The notes: generated from the sequence alone by a model not told the origin. Shown: positions 9,348 to 17,964, counted from the first letter of the stretch. The stretch: 64,000 bases of DNA from CAIXSC01 sp046349915 (GCA_046349915.1 JAXMBL010000003.1:1736001-1800000), one strand, 5' to 3'. Made by a program: numbers and translations.

Positions 9348-9352
9348 AGTCC

Positions 9353-10183
9353 ATGCTAGAACTTCATTCGCAGATCGAAGCCGCCGTCGACGTCATTCGT
9401 CGACGGTGGCCGCGTAAGCCCCACGCTGGCGTCATTCTGGGGACGGGGCTGGGCGGCTTGGTCGAGCGCATCGACATCGAAGCGTCGCTCGATTACTCGG
9501 AAATTCCGCACTTTCTGAAGTCCACGGCGACCAGCCATCGAGGTCGGTTGGTTTGTGGCACTCTTCAAGGCCTCCCCGTGCTTGCCATGGAGGGGAGGTT
9601 TCACATGTATGAAGGGTATTCGCTCCAGCAAGTTACGTTGCCCGTGCGCGTCATGCGGGCGCTCGGCGCCGAACTCCTGGTCGTCTCGAATGCCTGTGGT
9701 GGACTGAACCCCTACTTCCACTCGGGCGACATCATGGTGATCGAGGACCACATCAACCTGATGGGCGACAATCCGCTGATCGGGATCAATGACGATCGCC
9801 TGGGACCTCGGTTCCCCGATATGTGTGAGCCGTATCAGCAGGCGCTGGTGCAGCGAGCCTTGAAGGTGGCTCGTCGCGAGGGAATCGTCGCACACCAAGG
9901 CGTGTTTGTCGCGGTCGCCGGTCCTAATCTGGAGACGCGCGCCGAGTATCGTTTTCTGCGGCTGATCGGCGCCGATGCGGTGGGCATGTCGACGGTTCCC
10001 GAAGTGATCGTCGCGGTACACTGCGGCTTGCGAGTGGTCGGATTTTCGATCGTCACTGACATGTGTCTTCCCGATGCACTCGAACCAGCGAATGTCGAAA
10101 AGATCATTGCGGTCGCGAACGCCGCGGAACCGCGATTGACGACGCTGGTCGCCGGCGTGCTTGCCGAAGAACGGCCGAGCTGA
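9353..10183 (+). CDS. Purine nucleoside phosphorylase, Asp-type paralogue 1
   Basis: A 276-residue trimeric-type purine nucleoside phosphorylase: nucleoside + phosphate gives base + ribose 1-phosphate. Family marks are GVILGTGLGG (26-35), the substrate-loop His in TSHRGRL, NACGGLNP (113-120), GPNLETRAEYR (190-200, with the base-contact Glu194) and GADAVGMSTVPE. The position of human PNP Asn243 (SLITN) is Asp236 here (SIVTD). An Asp at this place is typical of enzymes that take 6-aminopurines, such as MTA phosphorylase, and turns human PNP toward adenosine. This copy may therefore handle adenosine-type nucleosides, although annotation as inosine/guanosine PNP is the default. It is followed 17 nt later by a second PNP. 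Confidence 0.93.
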   Translation: MLELHSQIEAAVDVIRRRWPRKPHAGVILGTGLGGLVERIDIEASLDYSEIPHFLKSTATSHRGRLVCGTLQGLPVLAMEGRFHMYEGYSLQQVTLPVRVMRALGAELLVVSNACGGLNPYFHSGDIMVIEDHINLMGDNPLIGINDDRLGPRFPDMCEPYQQALVQRALKVARREGIVAHQGVFVAVAGPNLETRAEYRFLRLIGADAVGMSTVPEVIVAVHCGLRVVGFSIVTDMCLPDALEPANVEKIIAVANAAEPRLTTLVAGVLAEERPS

Positions 10184-10200
10184 TTGCGGAAGGCAATTTC

Positions 10201-11028
10201 ATGAATTGGCTTGCCACTGAAGTGGCCGAAGCTGCCGCAGCGGTGCGTCAGCGCTGGGACCGAACGCCCAGTATTGGCATCATCTTGGGAACGGGGCTCG
10301 GCCAGTTTGCGGATGAGTTAGCCGATTCGCTGACGATTCCTTACTCGGCGATTCCGCACTTTCCTTTATCGCAGGCGCTTAGTCACGCGGGCCGAGCCGT
10401 GTGCGGTCAGTTTGCGGGCGTCGACTTAATCGCTCTCTCGGGGCGCTCGCACTTGTACGAAGGGCATCCACTGGAGCGTCTCGAATTCCCTGTTCGCTGT
10501 TTGGCGACCCTGGGCGTCCGCACCTTGATCGTGACCAATGCCAGCGGCGGCCTCAACCCGCGACTCGCCTCGGGCGATGTCTTGGTCATTACGAGTCATA
10601 TCGATTTAATGGGTCGTCGAGCGATTTCCGCGGCGGGAGACTCGCGACCAAGAGGAGCGGGACCGTACGACCGGCAACTCGCGGATGTCGCGCTGGCCGC
10701 CGCTCGCCGTCATCAGTTTCCAGCCGTCGAGGGAACCTACGTTGGGATGTCAGGCCCGAACTACGAGACTCGCGCGGAGTATCGGTTCTTACGCCGCATC
10801 GGCGGCGACGCCGTGGGGATGTCGACCATCCCCGAAGTGCAAGTCGCCGCTCGACTCGGCCTGCGTTGTCTCGCTTTATCCGTTGTGACGAATGTGGCGA
10901 GTCCCGATATCGCGGTTCACACGACGCCCGAGGCGGTGGTGGCGGCCGCCACGCGGTCCGCCACTCGCTTAGCTCATCTTGTTCGAGCCGCGATCGCCGC
11001 GGAACGGTTACTTGGCGTCGACCGTTAA
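10201..11028 (+). CDS. punA: Purine nucleoside phosphorylase, Asn-type paralogue 2
   Basis: A second 275-residue trimeric PNP in tandem with the first. The start at 10201 (MNWLATEVAEAAAAVRQRW) aligns residue for residue with the start of paralogue 1; the frame is open further upstream but overlaps that gene. Motifs are GIILGTGLGQ (26-35), SHAGRAVCG, NASGGLNP (113-120), GPNYETRAEYR (186-196, Glu189) and GGDAVGMSTIPE. The base-selectivity position is Asn231 (SVVTN), as in classical 6-oxopurine PNPs, so inosine and guanosine are the expected substrates. The two paralogues are clearly diverged, an old duplication. The 3' end overlaps the convergent esterase gene by 21 bp, so neither has a terminator between them. 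Confidence 0.93.
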   Translation: MNWLATEVAEAAAAVRQRWDRTPSIGIILGTGLGQFADELADSLTIPYSAIPHFPLSQALSHAGRAVCGQFAGVDLIALSGRSHLYEGHPLERLEFPVRCLATLGVRTLIVTNASGGLNPRLASGDVLVITSHIDLMGRRAISAAGDSRPRGAGPYDRQLADVALAAARRHQFPAVEGTYVGMSGPNYETRAEYRFLRRIGGDAVGMSTIPEVQVAARLGLRCLALSVVTNVASPDIAVHTTPEAVVAAATRSATRLAHLVRAAIAAERLLGVDR

Positions 11029-12444
11029 CAATTTCCAATCATCGGTGCGGAACGGCGAGGCGGGCAGTCCCTCTTTGTTCGCCAGGTTCGGCGTCGCGGT
11101 CTGGTCCCAACCAAATCGCACGGCCACCGGCTTCGCGACCTTATCGCTGGTCACTACCACGACATCGCCTTCCACGGTCGCGGTCGCCTCGACGAACTGT
11201 TGATCCTCGCCAGCGATGGTAAAGTGCGAGAGCGGCTTGCCGTCGCGAGCAACCAGGCCTCCGCCCACGTGTTGGAATTTGATCTTCGCCTTGCTCTCCT
11301 CGATGGTCAGCGAATCGTACAGCGGACCCGAGAACACGAGTTCTTTACCGTAGGTTTTCGCGAGCGCCCACAGCGCGAGTCGCTTACCGACATCCTGTTT
11401 ATTACGAGGATGAATGTCCTTGATGTCGCCGATGTCCGTAGTGACCGCCATACCGGTCGCGGGAGTCGCCAGCGTCTTGAGCTGCGATTCCCACTGCTCG
11501 GCCAACAGTTTGGGATCATGGTTGTATTTGAAGGGGGCGAGTTGCACGTAGAGGAAGGGGAAATCGCCTTGGCCGAATCGTGCGCGCCAGTCCGCGATCA
11601 TGGCGGGAAACAGCTTGCGGTACTGTACCGCTCGCCCAACGTTGGACTCGCCTTGGTACCAAATGGCTCCGCGGATGGACAGCGGAACCAGCGGGTGGAT
11701 CATGCCGTTGTAGAGGGCAGCCGCCTGGTTTGGCTGGCCAGGTCGAAACGTCGCGGCGCGATCGAGAATTGGCTTGAAGTCGGGATCTGCGGCCAACGCT
11801 TCGCGACTCGTCCACGCCTCGCAAATGGTTCCGCCCCACGACGTGTTGATCATGCCGATCGGGACATTGAGCTCTTGCTGGAGGTGACGCGCGAAGTAAT
11901 AGCCGACGGCCGAAAACTGCGGGACGCTCGTGGGACTCGCCGCCGCCCAACTGCCCGTGATGTCGTCGGCCGGTTTTTCCGCCGGATTGCGACCCACCTT
12001 GATCATCCGGATGCGAGGATGTTCGCCGTTTTTCGCCTCTTCAGCCGCGTTGGCCGAGGCCGCCACGGACCACTCCATGTTGGACTGGCCGGAGCAGATC
12101 CAAACCTCGCCAATCATGACGTCGGTCAGCTTGACCTCGTTCTTCCCCTTAATCACCACTTCGTGCGGGCCGCCTGCTTCCGGGGTCGCGACGCGTACGA
12201 GCCATTTGCCGTCCTCGCCAGCTTTCGCCGAGGCGCTGGCGCCGGCGACGGTGACGGTGACTTCTTCGTCCTTCTCCGCCCAGCCCCAAATCGCGGCTTG
12301 CGACTTTTGCTGCAGCACCATGTGGTCGCCGAAGATCTTCGGCAGTTTGACATCCGCCTTCGCCGAACTGCCGCCCATCAGCGCGCCGATCGTTACGGCA
12401 ACGATCGCCATTCCCTTGCCTTGCCACCAGCCTTTCGATTGCAT
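11008..12444 (-). CDS. Sialate O-acetylesterase-like SGNH esterase
   Basis: A 478-residue exported esterase. The signal peptide occupies about 1-30 (cleavage near AKA|DVKLP). A small beta domain (about 31-110, KIFGDHMVLQ start) precedes the SGNH domain: CSGQSNMEW with nucleophile Ser121, a block-III-type GAIWYQGESNVG, and DIHPRNKQDVGKRLALWA carrying the catalytic Asp/His. This order is that of the 9-O-acetylesterases that remove acetyl groups from sialic acid or, in planctomycetes, more probably from plant or algal polysaccharides such as acetylated xylan. It is periplasmic or extracellular. Its last 21 bp overlap the end of the convergent PNP gene. A decayed mobile element lies upstream of its start. 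Confidence 0.9.
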   Translation of the reverse strand: MQSKGWWQGKGMAIVAVTIGALMGGSSAKADVKLPKIFGDHMVLQQKSQAAIWGWAEKDEEVTVTVAGASASAKAGEDGKWLVRVATPEAGGPHEVVIKGKNEVKLTDVMIGEVWICSGQSNMEWSVAASANAAEEAKNGEHPRIRMIKVGRNPAEKPADDITGSWAAASPTSVPQFSAVGYYFARHLQQELNVPIGMINTSWGGTICEAWTSREALAADPDFKPILDRAATFRPGQPNQAAALYNGMIHPLVPLSIRGAIWYQGESNVGRAVQYRKLFPAMIADWRARFGQGDFPFLYVQLAPFKYNHDPKLLAEQWESQLKTLATPATGMAVTTDIGDIKDIHPRNKQDVGKRLALWALAKTYGKELVFSGPLYDSLTIEESKAKIKFQHVGGGLVARDGKPLSHFTIAGEDQQFVEATATVEGDVVVVTSDKVAKPVAVRFGWDQTATPNLANKEGLPASPFRTDDWKLLTVDAK

Positions 12445-12584
12445 CGCCCAAGCTTCCTTTCAGGTTCTCTACCGAGGGACCGACAGCGATTGAATTCCAT
12501 ACGCGCGTTCCTAACGGCGTCGCGCCATCGTCAAGCCGAACATGTTAGGCAGCCGGACGAAAAAAAACTACCAGCAGACCCACT

Positions 12585-12689
12585 CCTGGGTAAGCGTGGC
12601 TGGAATGCGGGATTGGGCGGCCAGAGATTGTTTGGATAGGCGTGGGACTGGGGCCGCCCAATCCTCCTTTCCAGCCACGCTTACTCAGG
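12585..12689. repeat. Subterminal hairpin 1 of the inverted-repeat element
   Basis: Arms of 38 nt (12585-12622 and 12652-12689) pair with four mismatches. The arm contains GTAAGCGTGGCTGGAA and GATTGGGCGGCC, and the loop is 29 nt. Confidence 0.8.
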
Positions 12690-12716
12690 TCGGCCCTGGT
12701 GCACTGCGCGCCTCAA

Positions 12717-13044
12717 TCGCTACCAGCTCTCGATGCCATCCGCGATGAAGTCACTCTTCTCCCGACTGAGTCCAAAGCTGATGAACAACTGTCCCGAATC
12801 CACTTCGAGGATTCCCAGCGGAACCAGTGTCGCCGCGGGACGCAAGTCGTGATCAGCAGCCTGGAGAGACGCTCGTGAACGACAACGAACATGCCGACTG
12901 AGCTTCATAGGTCCTTCGACCGCGACGAGCAAAATGGGGCAGAAGATCGATCTGATATTCCAGCTCGATCAAACCCTTTCGCACCGACTTGCGATGCCAG
13001 CCAAACATCGACTCCGCGCGCCGTGGGCTTGCCACATGAGACAC
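12717..13044 (-). pseudogene. ISAzo13-family transposase remnant
   Basis: The minus-strand frame 12932-12720 reads ...QAADHDLRPAATLVPLGIL, then EVDSGQLFISFG, then KSDFIADGIESW and a TAG stop. This resembles the ISAzo13/Rhodopirellula-type transposase core, where an 'AADHD...P.G' block is followed by 'DSGQL...F..S...SDFIVD.LE.WW'. The stop falls where the second Trp of the WW pair would be (TGG to TAG). A second frame upstream (13044-12853) gives GWHRKSVRKGLIELE, which looks like the N-terminal helix-turn-helix, out of frame. The rest of the catalytic domain is missing. The family call is from memory of the motif, so it is moderately sure; that the frame is broken is clear. Confidence 0.5.
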
Positions 13045-13138
13045 CTCCTTGCCGAGGAGTCATTTTGGGCGTTTGGCAGCCTGGTCCAAGATTGCTTCTC
13101 TAGCTACGGCTCCGAAGTCGCTGAAGTCTTGCGCTACG

Positions 13139-13237
13139 CATGATCGATCAAAGGCGAGCAGCGGAAGGCGGTCACAGCACTCTCGCCGAATCACCGATTT
13201 CGCCCGCCTTCCGCAGCTTCGCCTTTGTTCGATCATG
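13139..13237. repeat. Subterminal hairpin 2 of the inverted-repeat element
   Basis: Arms of about 33 nt (13139-13171 and 13204-13237) pair with few mismatches and one bulge; the core is GCGGAAGGCGG / CCGCCTTCCGC and the outer part CATGATCGA / TCGATCATG. It does not resemble hairpin 1 in sequence. Confidence 0.75.
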
Positions 13238-13272
13238 TGGGTCTGCTGGTAGTTTTTTTTCGTCCGGCGGCC

Positions 13273-16200
13273 TTACCAAGATTCACCCGCGCGAAGGCGA
13301 GTTGCGATGGCCTCCCAGCCGTTCAATCTCGTCTGGATCACGCCATCACCATACCGACGACTCAATAATCCCAGCAGTCGCCCGTGTTGATCGACCAGCG
13401 GCGAACCCGTCGCCCAACGGTCGCCGCTGACCGAGTCAGTCCAAATGGCGAGACGCGTTGTTCGTCGCCAGGGAACCCAGCGACTGCGAGCTAGTCGCTG
13501 AGAGTCCTTGGATTGAGAGTCCTTGGATTCGGACGAAATGGTGAAAAACTGCAAGTCAGCGGGCAAGGTAGGCGATGCGACAATCTCCACGGTTGGCCAA
13601 TTTCCCGCTTCATCCAATTGAGCAAGACCGAGGTCGCCCGCCTTGAAGACTCCCTTGACCCGAGCCGACACTGTTTTGCCGTCTGCCAAGGTGACCATCA
13701 ACGTTCGTCCCGACTCGCCGAGTGCTCGCGCTGTCGAAATCCATTCTCCCTTCGCGCCTGTCATGACTCCGAGCGCGGGCTGCCCATCGGCCGCGGAAAA
13801 ACTGACAAGTGTCGGGACAAGGCGATTGGCGGTCGCTTTCTCGAATTCCTCGCGGGCTGGGGGAGTCGGTGGAGTAAGGCCCGCGGCCAACGAGATCAAC
13901 TCGAAGTCCGCTTGCGTGCGTGCCAGATAGATGGCGTCGAAGCGAGCTGGGCCGCTCCCCAGCACCGCTAAACGCAGGCTTCGAGCATCGAATCTCCCGA
14001 GCGATCCGAACAGATCGATCGGCATAGTGATCCATTGATCGGGCAATTCCGCCTGATAAAATCGCACGGAATCGCCAAACGCCGCCGGGCCCGGGCCGGC
14101 GTCTAGCCGTAGCGGCTTTTCCCGCGGCTCGGTGGGTAAAAACTCCAGGCTAATCTGTCCTTTGTTTTGCTTACGAAAGGCGAGTCGCGCGTAACGATAC
14201 TCGCCCCAGGCAGGCGACTCGCGCACGGAAACAGGAGACGGGAGCAGCAGTTCCTCAAGACTGTCGCCGACCAGCTTGATCGAACGAGTCCCTGACACGC
14301 GATCCTGGTCATCCCAGGCGGGACCTTTGGGGCGAGCTTTGCCGTCACCCTCTTCGCCTGCTTGCCAAACCGCATCGTCTTCCAGCACCTGATACAGCGT
14401 GGGCAACTGCTGGGCAACTCGCAGGCAGCGCCACGTGACAGGGGCTTCGGCAGCTCCTGCTCCGCCAGAGACGCGAACTTCAAAACGAAGAGGACCAGGG
14501 CGGTAGTGTCTTAAGGAGATCGCGAGCGGAGGTGGATCGCGTAGACCGGAGTTGCGCACCGCCAGCGGTTGTTCGCCGGCGAGTTCGCCGTCAATCCAAA
14601 CTTCGAGAGTGGGCGGGGGCGTAACCGCGGCGGTCAAGTGCGCGGCGACGACGAGCCAACGATCGGTCGACTCGCGACGCCATTCTCGGGTCCAGGAATG
14701 CACGGGGCCTCGTAGCGTCTCAATCAACTGAAAGCGACCGGGCGACGGCGCCAATTCATCCCATTGCACCTTCCAGCTCGACCGCATTTCCGCTGGAGTG
14801 TTGGAGGTTGCTGAATCGCGCGCCCAATCTTGCCAGGCGGGCATCAGGCGGTTGATCCGTTTCGCAATCTCGCCCTGCACGACGGCGGGATCGAATTCCA
14901 CGAGTGGATCCAGCCAGTTGGTCCAGTCACGCACATCGAAGGGATCGGCGTTCGCTGGACGACCTTCATGGGCCGGATCGACTTCCAAGAGCAAGCGAGT
15001 TTTCTTGTCGGGTTGAGTCGGTATGGCCACGACGCCGATATCGGCCGTGGCGGCTGCTCCCACGATATACCCGCTCTCGTAGGCGGGCGTTGCGGCGCCG
15101 CCGACGAATACGCGCGCGCGCACGCACCCTCCGTTGCTTACCGATTTGTCGAGTCCCACGCGACTGCGAAAGACGCGTGCGGCGGGAGGCAGGTCGAATT
15201 CGAGTCGGCTGCGAGCATGGACGCCGAATCCCCAGCCATGCTCCCCTTCTCCGCCCCGCAACGGGCCACGCTGAACGTTGCGGTTCAAGCGAGCTGGCGG
15301 GCCATGAGCAGTCAGCCATCCCTCTCGCAGTTCCATCGCCAAGGGAATGCGTCCCAGCGGCGACTCATGGGTGGCGAAAGAGCGGATGACGGCCACGGTG
15401 GCTTGAGGCACCCAAAGGGCGTCGAGCGACCACGCGGGATGAAGTCCGTGAATCCAGCGACTCGACTCCTGCGGACCACTCGGATGATGTAGTCGCGAAC
15501 GGGCTCGCGAGGTGGTGAGGATCAGTCCGTCGGAAGTTTCAAATTGCCAGAGCCGACCCGTTGCATCGGGCGATAATGCGGCGAGTTCCTCCCAGTAGGC
15601 ATCCCAGAAATCACTGGTGGGGAGATGGACTTCGGCCACTTCGGCATAGGGCACGCCGCGGGGGCCGTCGGCGAACAGAAACTGCGCTGACTGGTCGCCC
15701 CAACGGATGGCTCGAAAAGTCGCGGACCTGCCATCTCGATAGAACAAGGTGCCAGGCTGCAATGACTCAATGTCGCGTCGTTGCCAAACGACTCGTCGCA
15801 CATAACGCAACGCGATTCGTGCGACCGGGTCCACGACGGGCGAAGGTGGTTGCAACGATGTTTCGGGGCGAACGAGTAGGTGAGGAATGACACTGTCAAA
15901 GGGACGATCGCGCCCGTCGCTGTAGCCGATTACCGCCCCCGGTAAGCGGTCGCCGGTCGCAAACTCGACAAACGCGTCCGGCGGAGACGTCGCGAGGGGA
16001 ACTGTACGATCACGCAGCCAGCGAGCAGGCTGCGGTGCATCCCAGAGCGGCTGGCTGTCGAGCTGCCAGTCGGGAAGGTTGGGAGATTTGGGATCCGCGG
16101 CGACCGTGATCAGTCTCTGGCCGACGGCGCGAGTTCCGTCGGCCCGCAGGATGGCGAAACGGGGCGGCGGTTCGGCCGCCGTAACCGGGCACGGAGGCGC

Positions 16201-16314
16201 TGCCAGTAGCGCCGCGGTTACGAGGACCAATGTCATGGCGTTGAGTAGCCAGCCGAGCCCGCGGGGGGACTGCGTTCGCGGGTGCGCGCAAAGGGGGGAG
16301 GGAGTTCGAGTCAT
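13273..16314 (-). CDS. Secreted protein with NPCBM-like domain and degenerate trypsin-like domain
   Basis: The frame is open from 16545, but the ATG at 16314 is preferred: it is followed by a signal peptide (GWLLNAMTLVLVTAALLAAPP...TAA). This gives 1013 residues. Residues about 355-475 (WGFGVHARSRLEFDLP ... VGLD ... FVGG ... LLLEVDPA ... DWTNWLDPLVE) fit an NPCBM-like carbohydrate-binding sandwich, a frequent planctomycete module. The last 170 residues (844-1013) resemble the HtrA/trypsin fold (MVTLADGK, DLGLAQL, IWTDS, GSPLVDQHGRLLGL), but the catalytic His is Arg863 and the Ser is Thr969; only Asp894 is kept. It is therefore probably a non-proteolytic binding domain. A 15-bp duplication near 13499-13528 encodes a repeated SKDSQ. 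The role is unknown. Confidence 0.7.
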   Translation of the reverse strand: MTRTPSPLCAHPRTQSPRGLGWLLNAMTLVLVTAALLAAPPCPVTAAEPPPRFAILRADGTRAVGQRLITVAADPKSPNLPDWQLDSQPLWDAPQPARWLRDRTVPLATSPPDAFVEFATGDRLPGAVIGYSDGRDRPFDSVIPHLLVRPETSLQPPSPVVDPVARIALRYVRRVVWQRRDIESLQPGTLFYRDGRSATFRAIRWGDQSAQFLFADGPRGVPYAEVAEVHLPTSDFWDAYWEELAALSPDATGRLWQFETSDGLILTTSRARSRLHHPSGPQESSRWIHGLHPAWSLDALWVPQATVAVIRSFATHESPLGRIPLAMELREGWLTAHGPPARLNRNVQRGPLRGGEGEHGWGFGVHARSRLEFDLPPAARVFRSRVGLDKSVSNGGCVRARVFVGGAATPAYESGYIVGAAATADIGVVAIPTQPDKKTRLLLEVDPAHEGRPANADPFDVRDWTNWLDPLVEFDPAVVQGEIAKRINRLMPAWQDWARDSATSNTPAEMRSSWKVQWDELAPSPGRFQLIETLRGPVHSWTREWRRESTDRWLVVAAHLTAAVTPPPTLEVWIDGELAGEQPLAVRNSGLRDPPPLAISLRHYRPGPLRFEVRVSGGAGAAEAPVTWRCLRVAQQLPTLYQVLEDDAVWQAGEEGDGKARPKGPAWDDQDRVSGTRSIKLVGDSLEELLLPSPVSVRESPAWGEYRYARLAFRKQNKGQISLEFLPTEPREKPLRLDAGPGPAAFGDSVRFYQAELPDQWITMPIDLFGSLGRFDARSLRLAVLGSGPARFDAIYLARTQADFELISLAAGLTPPTPPAREEFEKATANRLVPTLVSFSAADGQPALGVMTGAKGEWISTARALGESGRTLMVTLADGKTVSARVKGVFKAGDLGLAQLDEAGNWPTVEIVASPTLPADLQFFTISSESKDSQSKDSQRLARSRWVPWRRTTRLAIWTDSVSGDRWATGSPLVDQHGRLLGLLSRRYGDGVIQTRLNGWEAIATRLRAGESW

Positions 16315-16477
16315 GAGGGGTGATTGTACACGCTGCCTTGTGCCGTCGGGAGAATGGCGGATAATGCCCTTTCGTTTCGCGTCCCCGTTTTGCCACCCGG
16401 CGGCGGTATGTCGCGTAGGTGTTTCTTGTCCGCGACGTTCGCGTCCGCGACTCCTTCGGTTCCCAGGATCGTAGTTT

Positions 16478-17380
16478 ATGTCCTTGTTGGTTGTTGGCTC
16501 GATCGCCTTCGACAGCGTGCAGACCCCCACCGATTCGCGCGACAATGTGCTGGGCGGTTCCGCGGTTTACTTCTCGTACGCGGCGAGTTTTTTTACTCCG
16601 GTCCAGTTGGTCGGCGTGGTGGGCAAGGATTGGCCCGCCGAACACACGCAATTGCTCCAGCAACGGGGAGTCGACACCAGCGGCTTGGAGGTGGTGCCGG
16701 ACGCCGATACGTTCCGTTGGCGAGGCAAGTATCTGTCCAATATGAACGATCGCGAGACGCTGGAGGTTCACCTCAACGTCTTTGGCAACTTCAATCCCAC
16801 GTTGTCCGAGGCCCACAAAAGGGCCAAATTCGTCTTTTTGGCGAATGGTTCGCCCACCGTGCAACGACGTGTGCTCGAGCAAGTGGCTGGCCCGCGACTC
16901 GTCATGGCCGACACCATGGACCTGTGGATCCGCGAACAGCACGACGAATTGATGGCGTTGTTTCGCCGCATCGACGGCCTGGTGCTGAACGATAGCGAGG
17001 CCAAGTTGTTGACCGACGACGAGAACTTGGTGCGAGCGGGGCATCGGATCTGCCAGATGGGACCCCGCTTTGTCGTGATCAAGAAGGGGGAACATGGCGC
17101 GATGTTCTTCGCCGATCACGAAACTTACGTCCTGCCCGCTTTCCCCACCGGCCAAGTCGTCGATCCGACCGGCGCGGGAGATTCGTTCGCGGGAGGCATG
17201 ATGGGATACTTGGCTCAACGCGACGACTTCTCGCCGCAAACGCTCAAGGAGGCGCTCGCTCACGGCATCCTGGTGGCCAGCTACAACGTGGAAGATTTCA
17301 GTCTGGAGCGCCTGCGGCAGATTGATCGACGCGATATTGATCTGCGACTGGAACAATACAAACGAATGTTGGCGTTCTGA
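16478..17380 (+). CDS. PfkB-family carbohydrate or nucleoside kinase
   Basis: A 300-residue ribokinase-fold kinase. The N-terminus LLVVGSIAFDSV and GGSAVYFSYAAS (26-37) match PfkB signature 1 in weak form. VVDPTGAGDSFAGGMMGYLA (228-247) is a clear PfkB signature 2, with the anion hole GAGD and catalytic base Asp235. VLNDSEAKLL (169-178) is the ATP-side NxxE-type motif. It phosphorylates a sugar, sugar acid or nucleoside with ATP in the cytoplasm. The substrate cannot be told by eye. It is translationally close to thpR (2 nt gap), which suggests co-expression. Confidence 0.9.
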   Translation: MSLLVVGSIAFDSVQTPTDSRDNVLGGSAVYFSYAASFFTPVQLVGVVGKDWPAEHTQLLQQRGVDTSGLEVVPDADTFRWRGKYLSNMNDRETLEVHLNVFGNFNPTLSEAHKRAKFVFLANGSPTVQRRVLEQVAGPRLVMADTMDLWIREQHDELMALFRRIDGLVLNDSEAKLLTDDENLVRAGHRICQMGPRFVVIKKGEHGAMFFADHETYVLPAFPTGQVVDPTGAGDSFAGGMMGYLAQRDDFSPQTLKEALAHGILVASYNVEDFSLERLRQIDRRDIDLRLEQYKRMLAF

Positions 17381-17382
17381 CC

Positions 17383-17964
17383 ATGAGTATTCGGACATTT
17401 GTTGCCATCGAGTTATCGGGACCCGTACGGGCTCGTGCCGAGAAAATCATCCGACAACTGCGTGTCGCCGATGCCAAGGTGACATGGGTCAAGCCGGAGA
17501 ACATGCACCTGACCCTCAAGTTCCTGGGCGATGTCCCCGACAATGACATTCCCGAAGTTTGTCGGGCGGTCAATGATGCGGCCCGACAGTTTGATCCCTT
17601 CGAACTGGTCTTCCGTGGTTGCGGCGCGTTTCCCACGACCGAACGGCCTCGCACCATCTGGTTAGGCGTCGAGCAAGGCGCGGAAGAGTTGGCTTTACTA
17701 CATGAAGCCATCGACAAGGTTCTCAAGGAACGCCTGCGATTCCCCCGAGAAACTCGCCGCTTTCAAGCACACCTGACGCTAGGTCGAGTGCGCGAAAGTG
17801 GACCGCATGCCTCGGAACTTGGACAGTTGGTCGAACAGATGGCCGACATCGACGGCGACCTCTCCGCGGTGGACGAGGTGACGACTTTTGCGAGTTTCCT
17901 GGAGAAGTCGGGGCCTCATTACGACGCGATGGGGCATGCTCCGTTACTTGGAGAATTGGATTGA
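17383..17964 (+). CDS. thpR: RNA 2',3'-cyclic phosphodiesterase
   Basis: A 193-residue member of the 2H phosphoesterase superfamily (LigT/ThpR). The two HxTx motifs are present at the expected distance: HLTLKFLGD with H42/T44 and HLTLGRVRE with H130/T132. The N-terminal RTFVAIEL is typical. The enzyme opens 2',3'-cyclic phosphate ends of RNA to 2'-phosphates; it was first known as a 2'-5' RNA ligase. It is cytoplasmic and starts 2 nt after the PfkB kinase. Confidence 0.94.
   Translation: MSIRTFVAIELSGPVRARAEKIIRQLRVADAKVTWVKPENMHLTLKFLGDVPDNDIPEVCRAVNDAARQFDPFELVFRGCGAFPTTERPRTIWLGVEQGAEELALLHEAIDKVLKERLRFPRETRRFQAHLTLGRVRESGPHASELGQLVEQMADIDGDLSAVDEVTTFASFLEKSGPHYDAMGHAPLLGELD

Larger units (their letters stand above)
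12552..13268. mobile_element. 717-bp element with perfect 32-bp terminal inverted repeats
   Basis: The arm at 12552-12583 is the exact reverse complement of 13237-13268, including an 8-A/8-T run (core CTACCAGCAGACCCA). Imperfect complementarity continues outward over about 8 bp and touches the stop codon of the 13273 gene. Just inside each arm lies a large imperfect hairpin (12585-12689 and 13139-13237). Between them are decayed pieces of a transposase-like frame on the minus strand. I could not find an obvious target-site duplication. It looks like a non-autonomous, internally deleted insertion sequence, but the twin subterminal hairpins are not a standard IS feature. Confidence 0.7.

Noticed and set aside
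11200..12639. A 479-codon plus-strand open frame opposite the sialate O-acetylesterase gene.
   Set aside because: The minus-strand gene has the SGNH motifs and a signal peptide; the plus frame has none and runs into the repeat element.
12585..13237. The two large hairpins considered as integron attC sites.
   Set aside because: No integrase gene, no tandem cassette layout, and the conserved attC core sites could not be recognised.
12552..13268. The 32-bp inverted repeat considered as a giant transcription terminator pair.
   Set aside because: The A/T runs lie inside the paired arms, not after a stem, and the arms are more than 650 bp apart.
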